Below, in pieces: positions 1 to 10,347 of a DNA stretch of 64,000 nucleotides. The notes below the pieces were generated by a model. It was not told where the DNA came from, ran no database searches, and saw nothing but the letters and a program-made list of their open reading frames with translations. Positions within the stretch are counted from its first letter, which is position 1. Each line of letters opens with the position of its first letter. Source of the stretch: Malus domestica (taxonomy: Eukaryota; Streptophyta; Magnoliopsida; Rosales; Rosaceae); NCBI RefSeq assembly GCF_042453785.1, contig NC_091665.1, positions 31,893,001 to 31,957,000 of the forward strand. The letters run 5' to 3'. The position numbers were made by a program, and so were the translations under genes.

Positions 1-311
1 TATTTAGACCTCGTATAAATACTCGATGGACTTAAATGTAATTATGTAATAAAGAAAGGGGCAAATATGTAATTAGGGGAGGAGCCCTTATTCTATAAAA
101 GGGCCTCCTCACCCTCACAAACCCTAAGTCTCTCCTATCTAGAGCAAAACTCACACTTTCTCCCTCACAAATACTCTCAGAGAAATACAATCAGTGTAGA
201 CGTAGCCCAAACCTTGGGGTGAACCATGATACATCTTGTGTTATTTACATTTCATGCAGATTCACGGTCGGATTTACGTTGTACTAAGACCTCTGGTTTT
301 GTGCATCAACA
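1..311 (+). repeat. 5' LTR (left end outside window)
   Basis: Matches 3537-3849 throughout. It contains a TATA box in the context CCCTTATTCTATAAAAGGG (about 85-103), followed by a transcribed-looking leader rich in CTCAC, and it ends GTGCATCAACA. The window starts inside the U3 part. Confidence 0.85.
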
Positions 312-908
312 TTTGGCGCCGTCTGTGGAAATCGATACGAAAAATCATGTCGGTTCTCTTTCATTTTTTTCATCTCACCACTGTGAATCTGCAAAAAAAA
401 ATAAATAAATAAATAAACCGTTCAAGAAAGCATGTGGAAGTTCTGAAAACATCACAAATTTCAACAACAAACTCATCAGACACATCAATAATTACCACCA
501 AAATCAACACTCCTTATGATTCTCCAAGTCCTGCAGCTTTTCAATCCATTTTCATCATCACTCTCTTCTCTCTCCTTGACTCGACCCCCGACACCGAGTT
601 GACACCGACGGCATCGCTGAAGGGTGTTTGTGACGTGACCCAGTACCCGAATTCGTGTTGCTAATCATTTCGATGATGATGGTCGGCCACTGTTGGTCTC
701 CCTGTTCATCCTCCAAAAGATATTCTCAATATTCAATTGGGTTACAGAGCAATTCGAATCTTGAAACCCATATCTTGATTTTCCCCTAAAAACCTCAGAT
801 TTCGAGTAGTCAATTCGAATTCTGATACGATTGTAGCCCCCATTCTCATTTCCACAGTTCCCAAATTTCGCACCAAAAACCTACACGGTCCAGTCCAATC
901 CATTCCAG

Positions 909-1310
909 ATGGGCAATTCATGCTGCTGCTGCTGCTTCTGTACCTTCATAGACCAAGCGAGCATAGGCATCTTGGAGATGTGGGGTCGTTTCGAGAGTCT
1001 CGCCGAACCTGATTTCCACCTCCTGAACCCATTGGCCGGTCAATGGGCCGCCGACATCCTCTCCACCAGGATCGCCTCCCTCGACATCCGCATCGAGATC
1101 AAAAATAAGGATAATGTGTTTGTGCAATTAGTGTGCTCAATTCAATACAGGGTGGTGAAAGAAAATGCTGATAATGCATTTTATGAGCAGCAAAACCCCA
1201 ACGAGCAGATTCAAGCTTATGTCTTTGATGTGGTTAGAGCTCTGGTTCCGAGAATGACGCTGGACGAGCTCTTTGAGCAGAAGGGTGAGGTTGCTAATGA
1301 GGATATCTGA
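909..1310 (+). pseudogene. Captured fragment of a hypersensitive-induced response (HIR, prohibitin/SPFH domain) gene
   Basis: An uninterrupted 133-codon frame begins MGNSCCCCC and contains the HIR landmarks IKNKDNVFVQLVCSIQYR, DNAFYEQQNP, QIQAYVFDVVRALVPRM and LDELFEQK. Full HIR proteins are about 285 aa, so only the N-terminal SPFH half is present. MGN with following cysteines is the usual myristoylation/palmitoylation start of HIR proteins, which form plasma-membrane oligomers in immunity. The piece lies inside the LTR element, on its sense strand, without introns. Its right end meets a copy of the element's polypurine tract at 1309-1322. It is therefore most likely a captured, truncated copy. 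Whether the short frame is ever translated cannot be told. Confidence 0.75.
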
Positions 1311-1560
1311 CTTGGGGGACTATTCACGCCTCATATCTAGAAACTCGCTCATTCACGACGACCCCACTGCGACGTCAACCATGAACGGGATTCTGTGGGA
1401 CGTTCTGGAGATGGAGGTTCCGGCGTCAGATTTGTTGCTGTCGCAGTGGTTCGTTCCTTGATTTGGAACCGAACCGAGATGTTTCATTCCTGCAACCGCG
1501 ATCGACGGTCGAGATCCGTACTGTTTAGTACTCGCACATATCGTCCATCTCTTCTCAACG

Positions 1561-1793
1561 AGAAAAGTGCAGATCAACAGTTGAGATCTGCCAAGCCCAC
1601 TACCACCCACGGCTGCACTCAGTCCGACGACCCTATTGGGTTTCAGAAGTTGCTTCGGGAAAACCAATCTCGCCGTTATGGCACAAACTCATCTCCATGT
1701 TTCTGCTGGTTACAACAGAGGTGAGATAATTAAATTTCTTCTTGATTGGAAAGGGCCGAGTGAGGTTGAGTTGGAAGCCAAGCTGGATCGGCC
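1561..1793 (+). pseudogene. Captured fragment of an ankyrin-repeat / AAA-ATPase (CbbX-like) gene
   Basis: Two adjoining pieces read RSAKPTTTHGCTQSDD.. FQKLLREN and MAQTHLHVSAGYNRGEIIKF followed by LLDWKGPSEVELEAK. This is the N-terminus and first ankyrin repeat of a plant protein that joins ankyrin repeats to a CbbX-type AAA ATPase (family recognised from memory). Only about 75 residues of a roughly 480-residue protein are present, and the frame is broken. The sequence to the right, to about 2013, stays open but no longer resembles the family. It lies inside the LTR element, on the same strand as the HIR fragment. Confidence 0.6.
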
Positions 1794-2272
1794 AGCTCTA
1801 CTCCGGCCAGTACATGTGTACCTGGTGGGAAAAGCTATGGAGATGTTTGTAAAGCAAGTCTGCAAAAGCAAAAGTGAAGATAAGCTTTCTATTATTATGA
1901 CTCATTTTGTCTGCCAAAAGAAGGTACAGAGAATGAGCGGGGAGATCAAGAAAAGTAAAAGAAAAGATTCTTTTCTTATTATTAATTCTATTAATCATTC
2001 TTGTTTGCCATGAAGCAGAAAAGAGGAAACAAAAACAAAGGGAGAAAGCAGAAAGCAAAAGAAAAGGCAGAAGGTAAAAGTAAGGAATAAACACCCCACC
2101 AGAATGATATGATTTACTTTTCTTGTTTTTGAATGATGTAATTTATTTTTTGTATCTTTCGGAGACATCTGTATAAACCCCCTCAGAGGGTAACAAAAAA
2201 AAAAAAGGCAAAGCCCAAAATAAATGGGCTGGAATGTTGTATAGAGGGCGAAGGCCCATAAGCTCGAAATAG

Positions 2273-2555
2273 CACCAACCAGGTCATCAAAAGTATGCCC
2301 AATACTCCACAATTATTCGGCAACCCGCCGCTATTACCACCAACCAGGTGATCAAAAGTACGCTAAGTACTCCAAAATTATTCGACAACCTGCCGCTATT
2401 ACCACCAACCAGGTGATGAAATGTATAACCCATACTCTAATATCATTTGGCAACTAGCCATTCATGCCACCAACCAAGTAATGAAATGTACAACCCGTAC
2501 TCTCCTTCATGCCACCAACCAAGTGATCAAAAGTACGCTTAGTACTCTAAATTAT
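2273..2555 (+). repeat. About five degenerate tandem units of ~45-65 bp
   Basis: Units start CACCAACCAGGTGATCAAAA and continue with GTACGCTAAGTACTC, then ATTATTCGGCAACC and a pyrimidine-rich end. The first two are near 65 bp and very alike; later ones are shorter and diverged. Inside the LTR element. Downstream (2560-2780) follow short CATTCATGAGCA and GCTTCAAAAGC repeats. Confidence 0.75.
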
Positions 2556-2867
2556 ACATGAGCATTACTCATGTCATCCATACATAAACATTCATGAGCA
2601 ACACTCATAACAATCATACATAAACATTCTTGACCATCGTTCATGTCAACATTCATGAGCATCACTCATGTCAATCAGCTTCAAAAGCTTCATTTACAGA
2701 GCTCTAGCTTCAAAAGCGTCATTTACAGAGCTCTAGCTTCAAAGCTTTATTGCAAAGCTTCACCTACAAAAGCTTTAGTGCAGGGTATACAAATACCGCA
2801 TCCGAACAACCGCCACTTCGGCCCATAAAACAATTTGAAGTCTCCAGCCAACAGACTCTATTGACCG

Positions 2868-3300
2868 AAGACTTAAGGGACTACATTATGTACCATATAT
2901 TGGGCCTCATAAAAAAATAATTGGGGGACTCCAGCCCATCATTTATGTATTGAGGAGCGAGCCCTTATTCTATAAAAGGGACTCCCTCACTTTCATTAGA
3001 GAGCACCCATTATTCATGTACTGAGGAGCAAGCCCTTATTTTATAAAAGGGACTCCCTCACCTTCATTAGAAAACAACGTCCCCAACTGAGCAACCGCCT
3101 CGCCGCGAGCATAACTCCTAACTCATCACTTATGTATTCAGGAGCGAGCCCTTACTCTATAAAAGGGACTCCATCATCATCATTAGATAGCATCGCCGCC
3201 TACTGAGCATCCGCCTCACCGCGAGCATCAACTATAGCCCATCATTCATGTATTGAGGAGCGAGCCCTTATTCTATAAAAGGGACTCCCTCACCGTCAAA
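2868..3300 (+). repeat. Tandem copies of the element's polypurine-tract/U3 promoter region
   Basis: GACTTAAGGGACTACATTAT with CCATATATTGGGCCTCAT (2868-2912) repeats the PPT plus LTR start. It is followed by four copies of a segment containing GAGCGAGCCCTTATTCTATA and AAAGGGACTCC, with TATA boxes at about 2970, 3042, 3158 and 3273. Copies 2-4 are separated by about 115-120 bp. The same core is the TATA box of both LTRs. Confidence 0.8.
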
Positions 3301-3511
3301 CGCCACAAGCCCAGCTAACCAAGGCAACATAAGCCACGAGCCGAGCAGCCGAGTAGCATGTGCTACTTCTAGTTGAACATCATTTCAGATTGAGCACCGC
3401 CTCATATCGAACATCAGTTCAAGACAACATCTAGTTACTTCGGCCCACACATGGACTGAATTTCAAGTCTCCAACCAAAAGACTCTCTTGACTGAAGACT
3501 TGGGGGACTAC

Positions 3512-3849
3512 TGTTTATACCATATTTAGGGCCTCGTATTTAGACCTAGTATAAATACTCGAGGGACTTAAATGTAATTATGTAATAAAGGAAAAGGCAA
3601 ATATGTAATTAGGGGATGAGCCCTTATTCTATAAAAGGGCATCTTTACCCTCACAAACCCTAAGTCTCTCCTATCTAGAGCAAAGCTCTCACACTCTCTC
3701 CCTCACAAATACTCTAAGAGAAATACAATCAGGGTGGACGTAGCTCAAACCTTGGGGTGAACCACAATACATCTTGTGTTATTTACATTTCATGCAGATT
3801 CACGGTTGGATTTACGTTGTACGAAGACCTCCGATTTTGTGCATCAACA
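3512..3849 (+). repeat. 3' LTR
   Basis: Starts TGTTTATACC directly after the polypurine tract and ends GTGCATCAACA. The TATA core is at about 3620-3638. The five bases after it are ACTTG; the matching left target duplication would lie outside the window. Confidence 0.85.
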
Positions 3850-5029
3850 ACTTGTATATGTTGTATTTTACACATATCAATGACATCATCCTGTTTAAAC
3901 ATTTTACAGATGTTATCCGCCAACCTATTAAGGCCGCATCCTAACCATAGGTTTTATGCACTTGATCGTTTCTAAGAGACCTTAACAGCCTGGTCATTTG
4001 TATTGAAGTGTCACAAGCACTTGCCTTAAATAAATAAACTAGGACCCAATGACATGGTGCGACTATGAGTTTCATTCAAATGGCTTAGTGGCTATGTGGG
4101 AATGTAAAGCTCAAAGTTTATTAATATAGGTACACCAAGAATCCCACTAAAAGAAAATAGGTGATAGGCAACGAAAAAATAAGCAACAACTAACAAACAG
4201 TTGCTTATCTAACGTTATGCTTTTTAATTTCCCTTTCTCTCCAATATCATGAATGAAGTGAGGCGGTTTAAAGGGAAGCGAAAGATGCAATTGCACATGG
4301 TTCTAAATTTGATGGATGCAGGTGAACATATAATGCACAAAGAAGAGTGCTTCAAGATCGAGGATCTTCAAATTTCTGAAACGGTGAACAAGTATATCAC
4401 ACATGTGCATCTAAAACCAAAGCCCTCAAATTCAACAATATATCACTTGTCTGGTAGATGTTTGTCATAACTAAACCCCTAAAAATTCAATCCTTATCAT
4501 ACACAATCCACCATCACCATGCATTATATTTGCTTTGTAATTCCAACTCACAACTTGCATTGCACTTTCCATATATATGTAGAATTTTCTTCATTGGTTT
4601 ACCATACTGTTATTAGTTATATGCATCCACCAAAGCATGCCGTGACATACATATTCATCACCGTCAATCCAAATCTGGCAGCTGATGTTAACGTGATAAT
4701 GAATGAACAGAAATAGAAGAAAATAACGTTGCATACAAGAAAGAAACATTTCTACTTATTAAATAAGATCTATCGACATACTTAGATTTCCTGTGTCAAG
4801 AACCAACTTAGATCGTAAAAGTCCCATCCAACGCGTGGGAACAAGTATGTTAAGGATCGAAAATGATTCGCTTATGGTATCACACATTTGCATCTAAGAC
4901 CAAACCCCTCAAAGTTCAATAAACCACTTGTCTCGTAGATGTTTGTCATAAACAAATGCACGTAGTGAACGCATTGCACTTCAGAAATTTGAAACAAGGC
5001 AAGCAAATAATCATGTGACAAAACATGCT
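3850..5029. other. Intergenic stretch with one ~80 bp direct repeat
   Basis: No gene recognised. A 73-codon frame at 4249-4470 has no family resemblance. The segments 4393-4470 and 4873-4955 are diverged direct copies (CACATGTGCATCTAAAACCA / CACATTTGCATCTAAGACCA, both ending in GATGTTTGTCATAA). The right edge grows into a dead dioxygenase gene on the minus strand. Confidence 0.6.
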
Positions 5030-8000
5030 CTCTGAAACATCTTCAATAATTTGTTTCTGAAAATACAGATATCTATTCCAGTTCCTTACTGTATCACGCC
5101 TTCCCAGTCGTAGTTTTCAGTGTTGGGTAAAGAGTAATCAAATATAGGTGTAATGTTCATTTCTCTTCTGTATAGTTATTATACTTGACTATGTAATTGT
5201 TAGTATTAATGAGGATAAATATGTAAAGTGTTAGTTCTGTTAACACTATAAATATCAAGTGTATAAATATTATTGTTTAATGAGAAATACAAGGATTGCA
5301 GTTAAAAGTTTTCTTCCTCTCTAAGCTTTCTCTATAAGTCTCGATACGGTATCACTCGCCATTTGTCTTCGGCGATTTCGAACCGTCCAATTTCTGCTCG
5401 CGTTCTTTGATTCTCGAAGAGAATTCTTCTTTGTTTCTTTGATTTGTGATCTTGAGAAGCTGTATTGTGTGCATCTATGGCTTCTTCGTCGGAATCCTCT
5501 CACGAGTCGGTGCCAAATCCGACCCCAATTTCATCTTCATCAAACCCTAACTTCTCACATTTGTATACTTCTCTTATGATTCAAAATATTGGAAGCATGG
5601 TTCTGGTCAGGTTGAAACGCTTTAATGCGTGCGTTGTTTGCTCTGATTCTTTGCCGCTACAAACTCATTGGTGTCATTGATGGCACAGAACCGTGTCATT
5701 CTCCTCTGCTTCCAGATCATTCAATCAATCCGGCCCTTGAACTTTGGTATGAAAAAGATTAGAATCTCTTTATTTGGTTAAATTCTATACTTTTTGAAGA
5801 AGTTATTCCGTTAATTGTTGGGGTTTCATCATCTTGAGATTTGTGGATCAAATTGGAGCAGCGATTTGGTGGTGTTTCTGATGCACACATTCACCAATTG
5901 CGATCTCGCCTTCAATCTCTTCATAAAAGATCTCTGTCAATCTCTGAATATCCGCAGCAAATCAAAAAGATCTATGATTCATTGAATGCTACTGGAGCTC
6001 ATGTTACCGATTGTGACTTGATCGTTGCTACACTTGCTGGATTGTTAGATGAATTTGAGTCATTTATCGATTTTATCATGCTTCGTCTTTCTTCCACAAC
6101 ACTTGATGAATTGCACAGTTTACTTCTCATCAAGGAATTGTCCATGGCTCGGAGAAAGAAACTTGCTTCCTCCAATGTCACATAACCATTTCAAGCCTTT
6201 TCAATTCACACTCAGGTTTCTCAAGCTCCTATTCTTCCTATACCACAAGTCTTTGTTGCTTAGTATCCTTAATCATAGAATTTTGTGAAGCACAATCTTG
6301 GTAATCGAGGCAATCACTACAACAATCGAGCCATAACTACAATAATTGTGGTAATCGTGGTTCCAATTACAATTCCAAAGGTAACAATTCCAATCACCGT
6401 GGCACTTATCGTGGCTCTCGCAATTTCAATACATCTGGTTATCGTATACAATGTCAAATATGTGGTTCTACTAGTCATGAGGCTATCAACTGTAATGATC
6501 ATATGAATCCTGAGATTGTTGATAAAGTACCTTCTGCAAAGTCGGTTGTGATGTGTGCTTATCATTCAATGAAGCCTAATACTCCATCTTGGTTAATTGA
6601 TTATGGTGATACTTCTCACATTACAAATGACATCTCCAACATTCAATCTCCCAAACGTTATCATGGAGAAGACAAAGTATACTTTGGTGATGATAAAGGT
6701 ATGTCCATTGATCATAATAGTTATTCTTTATTGCATACTCCATACTTTATATTTAAGTTGCACAATGTCTTGCATGTGCCTCAAATGCAACACAATCTTC
6801 TTTATGCTTATTTGTTTATTAAAGATAATAAATGTTCATTGACTCTTGATATTGATGGATCCTATGTCAAGGATCGTACTACCGAGATGATGCTTTTACA
6901 AGGACCAGTTAAGGATGGTTTCTTCCCTCTTCAAAGCTCCTCTCACCCTGTAACTCTTTAGTATCTTCCCTTACTACATTAATTAGTAATAAAGCCTTTG
7001 TAAAAGTGTGGCATAGCAGACTTGGCCACCCTGTACATTCTACTACTCAACTTGCACTTCAGGGAAAATCTACAATGGATTTCTTCTGCAAATACTATGT
7101 TTTAGCCAAGAATTATAAAATTCCTTTTAATAGTACTAGTTCATTTTCATCCAAATGTTTGGGTTTGTTGCATTGTGACTTGTGGGGACCCTCACCTGTG
7201 TTGTCTGTGAGTGGTTATAAATACTATCTGGTCATTGTTGATGATTTCAGTAGGTATTGTTGGTTTTTTCCCTTTCAATGCTATGTAGAAAATGTTCAAT
7301 CTTATCTGAAGTCTCATGGTATTTTACAACAATTAAGTTAATCTCATACCCCTGAACAAAATGGTTGTGTTGAGAATAAACGCAGATATTTAGTTGAAAC
7401 TGCAAGGATTTTGTTAGTTCAATATCAGGTACCTCATCAGTTTTAGGTTGAAGCATTTTCAATTGCTGCCTATTTGATTAACTGACTCCCTATCGCTGGT
7501 ATTCCCCATTCTCATTGGGAACTTTTGTTTCACATTCCTCTAGATTATTCACGGTTGAAAATATTTGGATGTAGCTGCTTCCCATGGCTCAAACTTTACA
7601 TCTCTTCCAAATTGGATAGTAAAAGTAAACATTGTGTTTTCTTAGGGTACAACATTCAACATAAAGGGTACAGGTTATTGGATCCACTCACTCAGAGCAT
7701 TTATATTTCCAGGCATGTCATTTTCAATGAATCAGAATTTCCATATCACAAGATTATAGCTACTGCATCTACTACTTCATCAACTTCGTTATTTTCACCT
7801 ATTAGTCTTGAGTTTACCATTCCTCATTATGCTCCATCTATAGCACCAATTCCTCAAATGACTACTCCTACTCCAAGTAATCATCGTAATGTTGAATCTC
7901 CAATACATGAAGATCATGCATCATCATCAAGTACAGCTTCTTCAATTACTACAGTTCCTCATGTTGTTACCAATATAAATCCAATGGTTACTCGGTCTAA

Positions 8001-9915
8001 AGTAAGAGTTTTTAAACCAAAGATTTACTCAGCAACTAAGCATCCATTGCCTTCTTCAAATGATCATGTTCCAACTACATATTTTCAAGCATCCAAGTTT
8101 GCACATTGGAGAAATGTTATGCAAGAGGAATTTAATGCATTGTAGTCCACAGGTACATGGTCATTGGTGCCTTCTACTTCTAATCAAAATGTTGTTGGTT
8201 GTAAGTGGGTCTTCAGGGTCAAGAAACATCCAGATAGTAGCATTGATTGATATAAAACCTGGCTTATAGTCAAGGGTTTTCATCAGCCAGATGGATTGGA
8301 TTACAAAGAGACTTTTAGCCCAGTGGCTAAACTTGTAACAATTAGGATTCTTTTTTCTCTTGCTGTTCAATATGACTGGTTTTTTAATCAACTTAACATT
8401 AGTAATGCCTTCCTACATAGTGACCTCAAAGAGGGTGTCTTTATGTCTCAACCTCTTGGCTTTTGTGACCCTAATTTTCCCAACCATGTGTGTAAACTCA
8501 AAAAGTCTCTCTATGGTCTCAAACAAGCTCATAGAGCTTGGTTTGACAAGTTGTTCAACACTTTGCAGTCTTTTGGTTTTCAACACTCAACTTCAGATGC
8601 TTTTCTCTTTGTTATTAAAGCTCATGTTTTGGTAATTGTTTTGGTCTATGTCGATGATATTCTAGCGACTGGACCAAATTCAGATGTCTACAAACTCTTC
8701 ATTCAGAAGCTTAGTTCAGTCTTTCCAGTCAAGGATCTTGGTTCTTTGCATTATTTCCTTGGTCTTGAAATTCAAAAGACTTATGAAGGTTTATTTCTTC
8801 ATTAGAGTAAATATTTACTTGACTTGCTTCAGAAAATAAAAATGGAAGGTGCTAAACCTTATACAACCCCTCTGAGCAGCATCAAACTTGATCACACTGG
8901 ACCACTTCTCTCAAATCCTACAGAGTACAGGTCTATAGTTGGTGCCTTACAATATTTGACATGGACTCGGCTTGATTTATCCTTTGCAATTAATCAAGTA
9001 TGTCAGTTTATGCATGCTCCAAGGGAATCTCACTTGCAGGCAGCCAAGAGAATCTTAAGGTTTCTCAAAGGTTTTCTCACACAAGGTTTATGGTTCAAAA
9101 AAGGTTCAATTCATCTCTCTGCCTTCTTAAATGCTAACTAGGCAGGCTGGTCGTTTGACAAAAGATGTACAAGTAGTTATTGCATTTTTTTTTATCCAAT
9201 TTGATTAGTTAGAATGCCAAGAAGCAATCCAATGTTGCTCGTAGTTCCACAAAAGCTGAATATAGGCCATTAGCTCACACTACTGCAGAAATCACTTGGA
9301 TTTGCAAGGTTCTTGATTTATGGTGTGATAACATCTCTGCCATTTCATTGGCATCAAATCCAGTGTTTCATGCTCGCACTAAGCACGTGGAAATTGACTA
9401 CCATTATATCAGAGAAATTGTTCTTGCACATTTGATCAAAGTTCAATAGTTTGCAGTCAGGATCAACTTGCAGACATTCATACTAAAGCTTTGACAAAAC
9501 ACAGGTTTCGGTATTTGCAGTCCAAGCTTCCTCTCGATTCTTTTCAGCGCCAAGTTAAGCTTGAGGGGTGTAAAGAGTAATCAAATATAGTTGTACTGTT
9601 CTTTTCTCTTCTGTATAGTTGTTATACTTGACTATGTAATTGTTAGTATTATTGAGGGTAAATATGTAAAAGTGTTAGTTCTATTAACATTATAAATACC
9701 AAGTGTATAACTAATTATTGTTCAATGATAAATACAGGGATCACAGTTAAAAAATTTCTTCCTCTCCAAGCTTTCTCTATAAGTCTTAATATTGGGAAAG
9801 AGCCTGCAGCTTTTATTGCTGCCAACAGAGCAGATGCGTACAGGAAACTCGAAAAACTCCTTAAACTCCGCCATTGCACCAGACATCCAATTGTCTGATA
9901 TCCCATAGTTGATCA
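5030..9915 (-). pseudogene. H6H-like 2-oxoglutarate dioxygenase pseudogene split by a copia element
   Basis: On the minus strand 9797-9915 begins after a CAG acceptor and reads VINYGISD..EFKEFFEFP and ..KSCRLFPN. This matches exon 2 of the intact neighbour (VINHGISD..LKEFFELP..KSCKLFSSSVNYD). The reading continues on the far side of the copia element at 5122 downward as NTENYDWEGVIQ and then stops. Around 5022-5050 the end of intron 2 and the first bases of exon 3 (AATTATTGAAGATGTTTCAG, then AGAGCATGTT) still resemble the intact gene. Exon 1, most of intron 1, most of exon 3 and exon 4 are missing. A sequence that lies about 510 bp upstream of the intact gene's ATG (12278-12345) is found at 10011-10080, close to exon 2, which shows where exon 1 was deleted. 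Confidence 0.75.
5128..9791 (+). mobile_element. Ty1/copia retrotransposon, broken, inserted in the dioxygenase pseudogene
   Basis: Its LTRs are 5128-5346 and 9571-9791, about 9% different by eye, so millions of years old. TTGGG is duplicated at 5123-5127 and 9792-9796. A decayed primer site (CGGTATCA) follows the left LTR, and a polypurine tract (GAGGGG) precedes the right one. In copia order I see a gag domain (about 5465-6185), a zinc knuckle CQICGSTSHEAINC (about 6450), protease (about 6590), the pre-integrase motif WHSRLGHP (about 7005), integrase core (7160-7700), reverse transcriptase with YVDDIL (8290-8800) and RNase H (to about 9500). The coding region carries roughly a dozen interruptions. 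Both LTR ends read TA rather than the usual TG/CA. Confidence 0.9.
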
Positions 9916-10347
9916 CCTGCTTCACTTACAACATTTTGACAAGTGAAAGGAACAAATATTGAGGCTTCCGGACCTAATAAAATCAAGTTGGAAAGACGAA
10001 TATATGAAGGGAAATAATTTTTTTTAAAAAGGGATTAGGATGTAAGCAATTAAGCGTGATCATTCATTAAAAACTCTTATTATAATCTTACAATGAATAA
10101 AAGTAAATTTCAACCAGTTCGGTTTTTGTGCTTTCACAGAGAGCAAAAACACATTTATTCAAATGAACAACACTCAAATTTTATTATTAAGGGGAGGGAG
10201 AGTTTAGAATCTATGATGCATATATAGGTAGAAACTCCGCATCCTATCCACTAGGATATTTGACCACATACAACACTCAGATCCATCTAAATTCTTGCAT
10301 TCCATTTACTTTTCGCTCCATTGTAATCAACTGTTGGTCATCATCAG
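9916..10347. other. Spacer between dioxygenase pseudogene and intact paralogue
   Basis: No gene. 10011-10080 is homologous to 12278-12345 upstream of the intact dioxygenase, a trace of tandem duplication. The right end is the 3' flank of the minus-strand gene. Confidence 0.6.

Larger units (their letters stand above)
1..3849 (+). mobile_element. Non-autonomous Ty3-type LTR element (LARD-like) with captured host gene fragments
   Basis: Two direct terminal repeats bracket about 3.2 kb: 1-311 (5' end outside the window) and 3512-3849. They differ by roughly 7% by eye, so this is an old insertion. The LTR ends in CA at 311. It is followed by a primer-binding-type sequence TTTGGCGCCGTCTGTGG (312-328) and, before the right LTR, by a polypurine tract TTGGGGGACTAC (3500-3511). 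I see no gag, protease, reverse transcriptase or integrase between the repeats, so it must have depended on another element. The interior holds a 5' leader with unrecognised reading frames, two host gene fragments (909-1310 and about 1561-1793), a 65 bp tandem array and tandem copies of the LTR promoter region. A fossil; the coding pieces are truncated. Confidence 0.8.
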
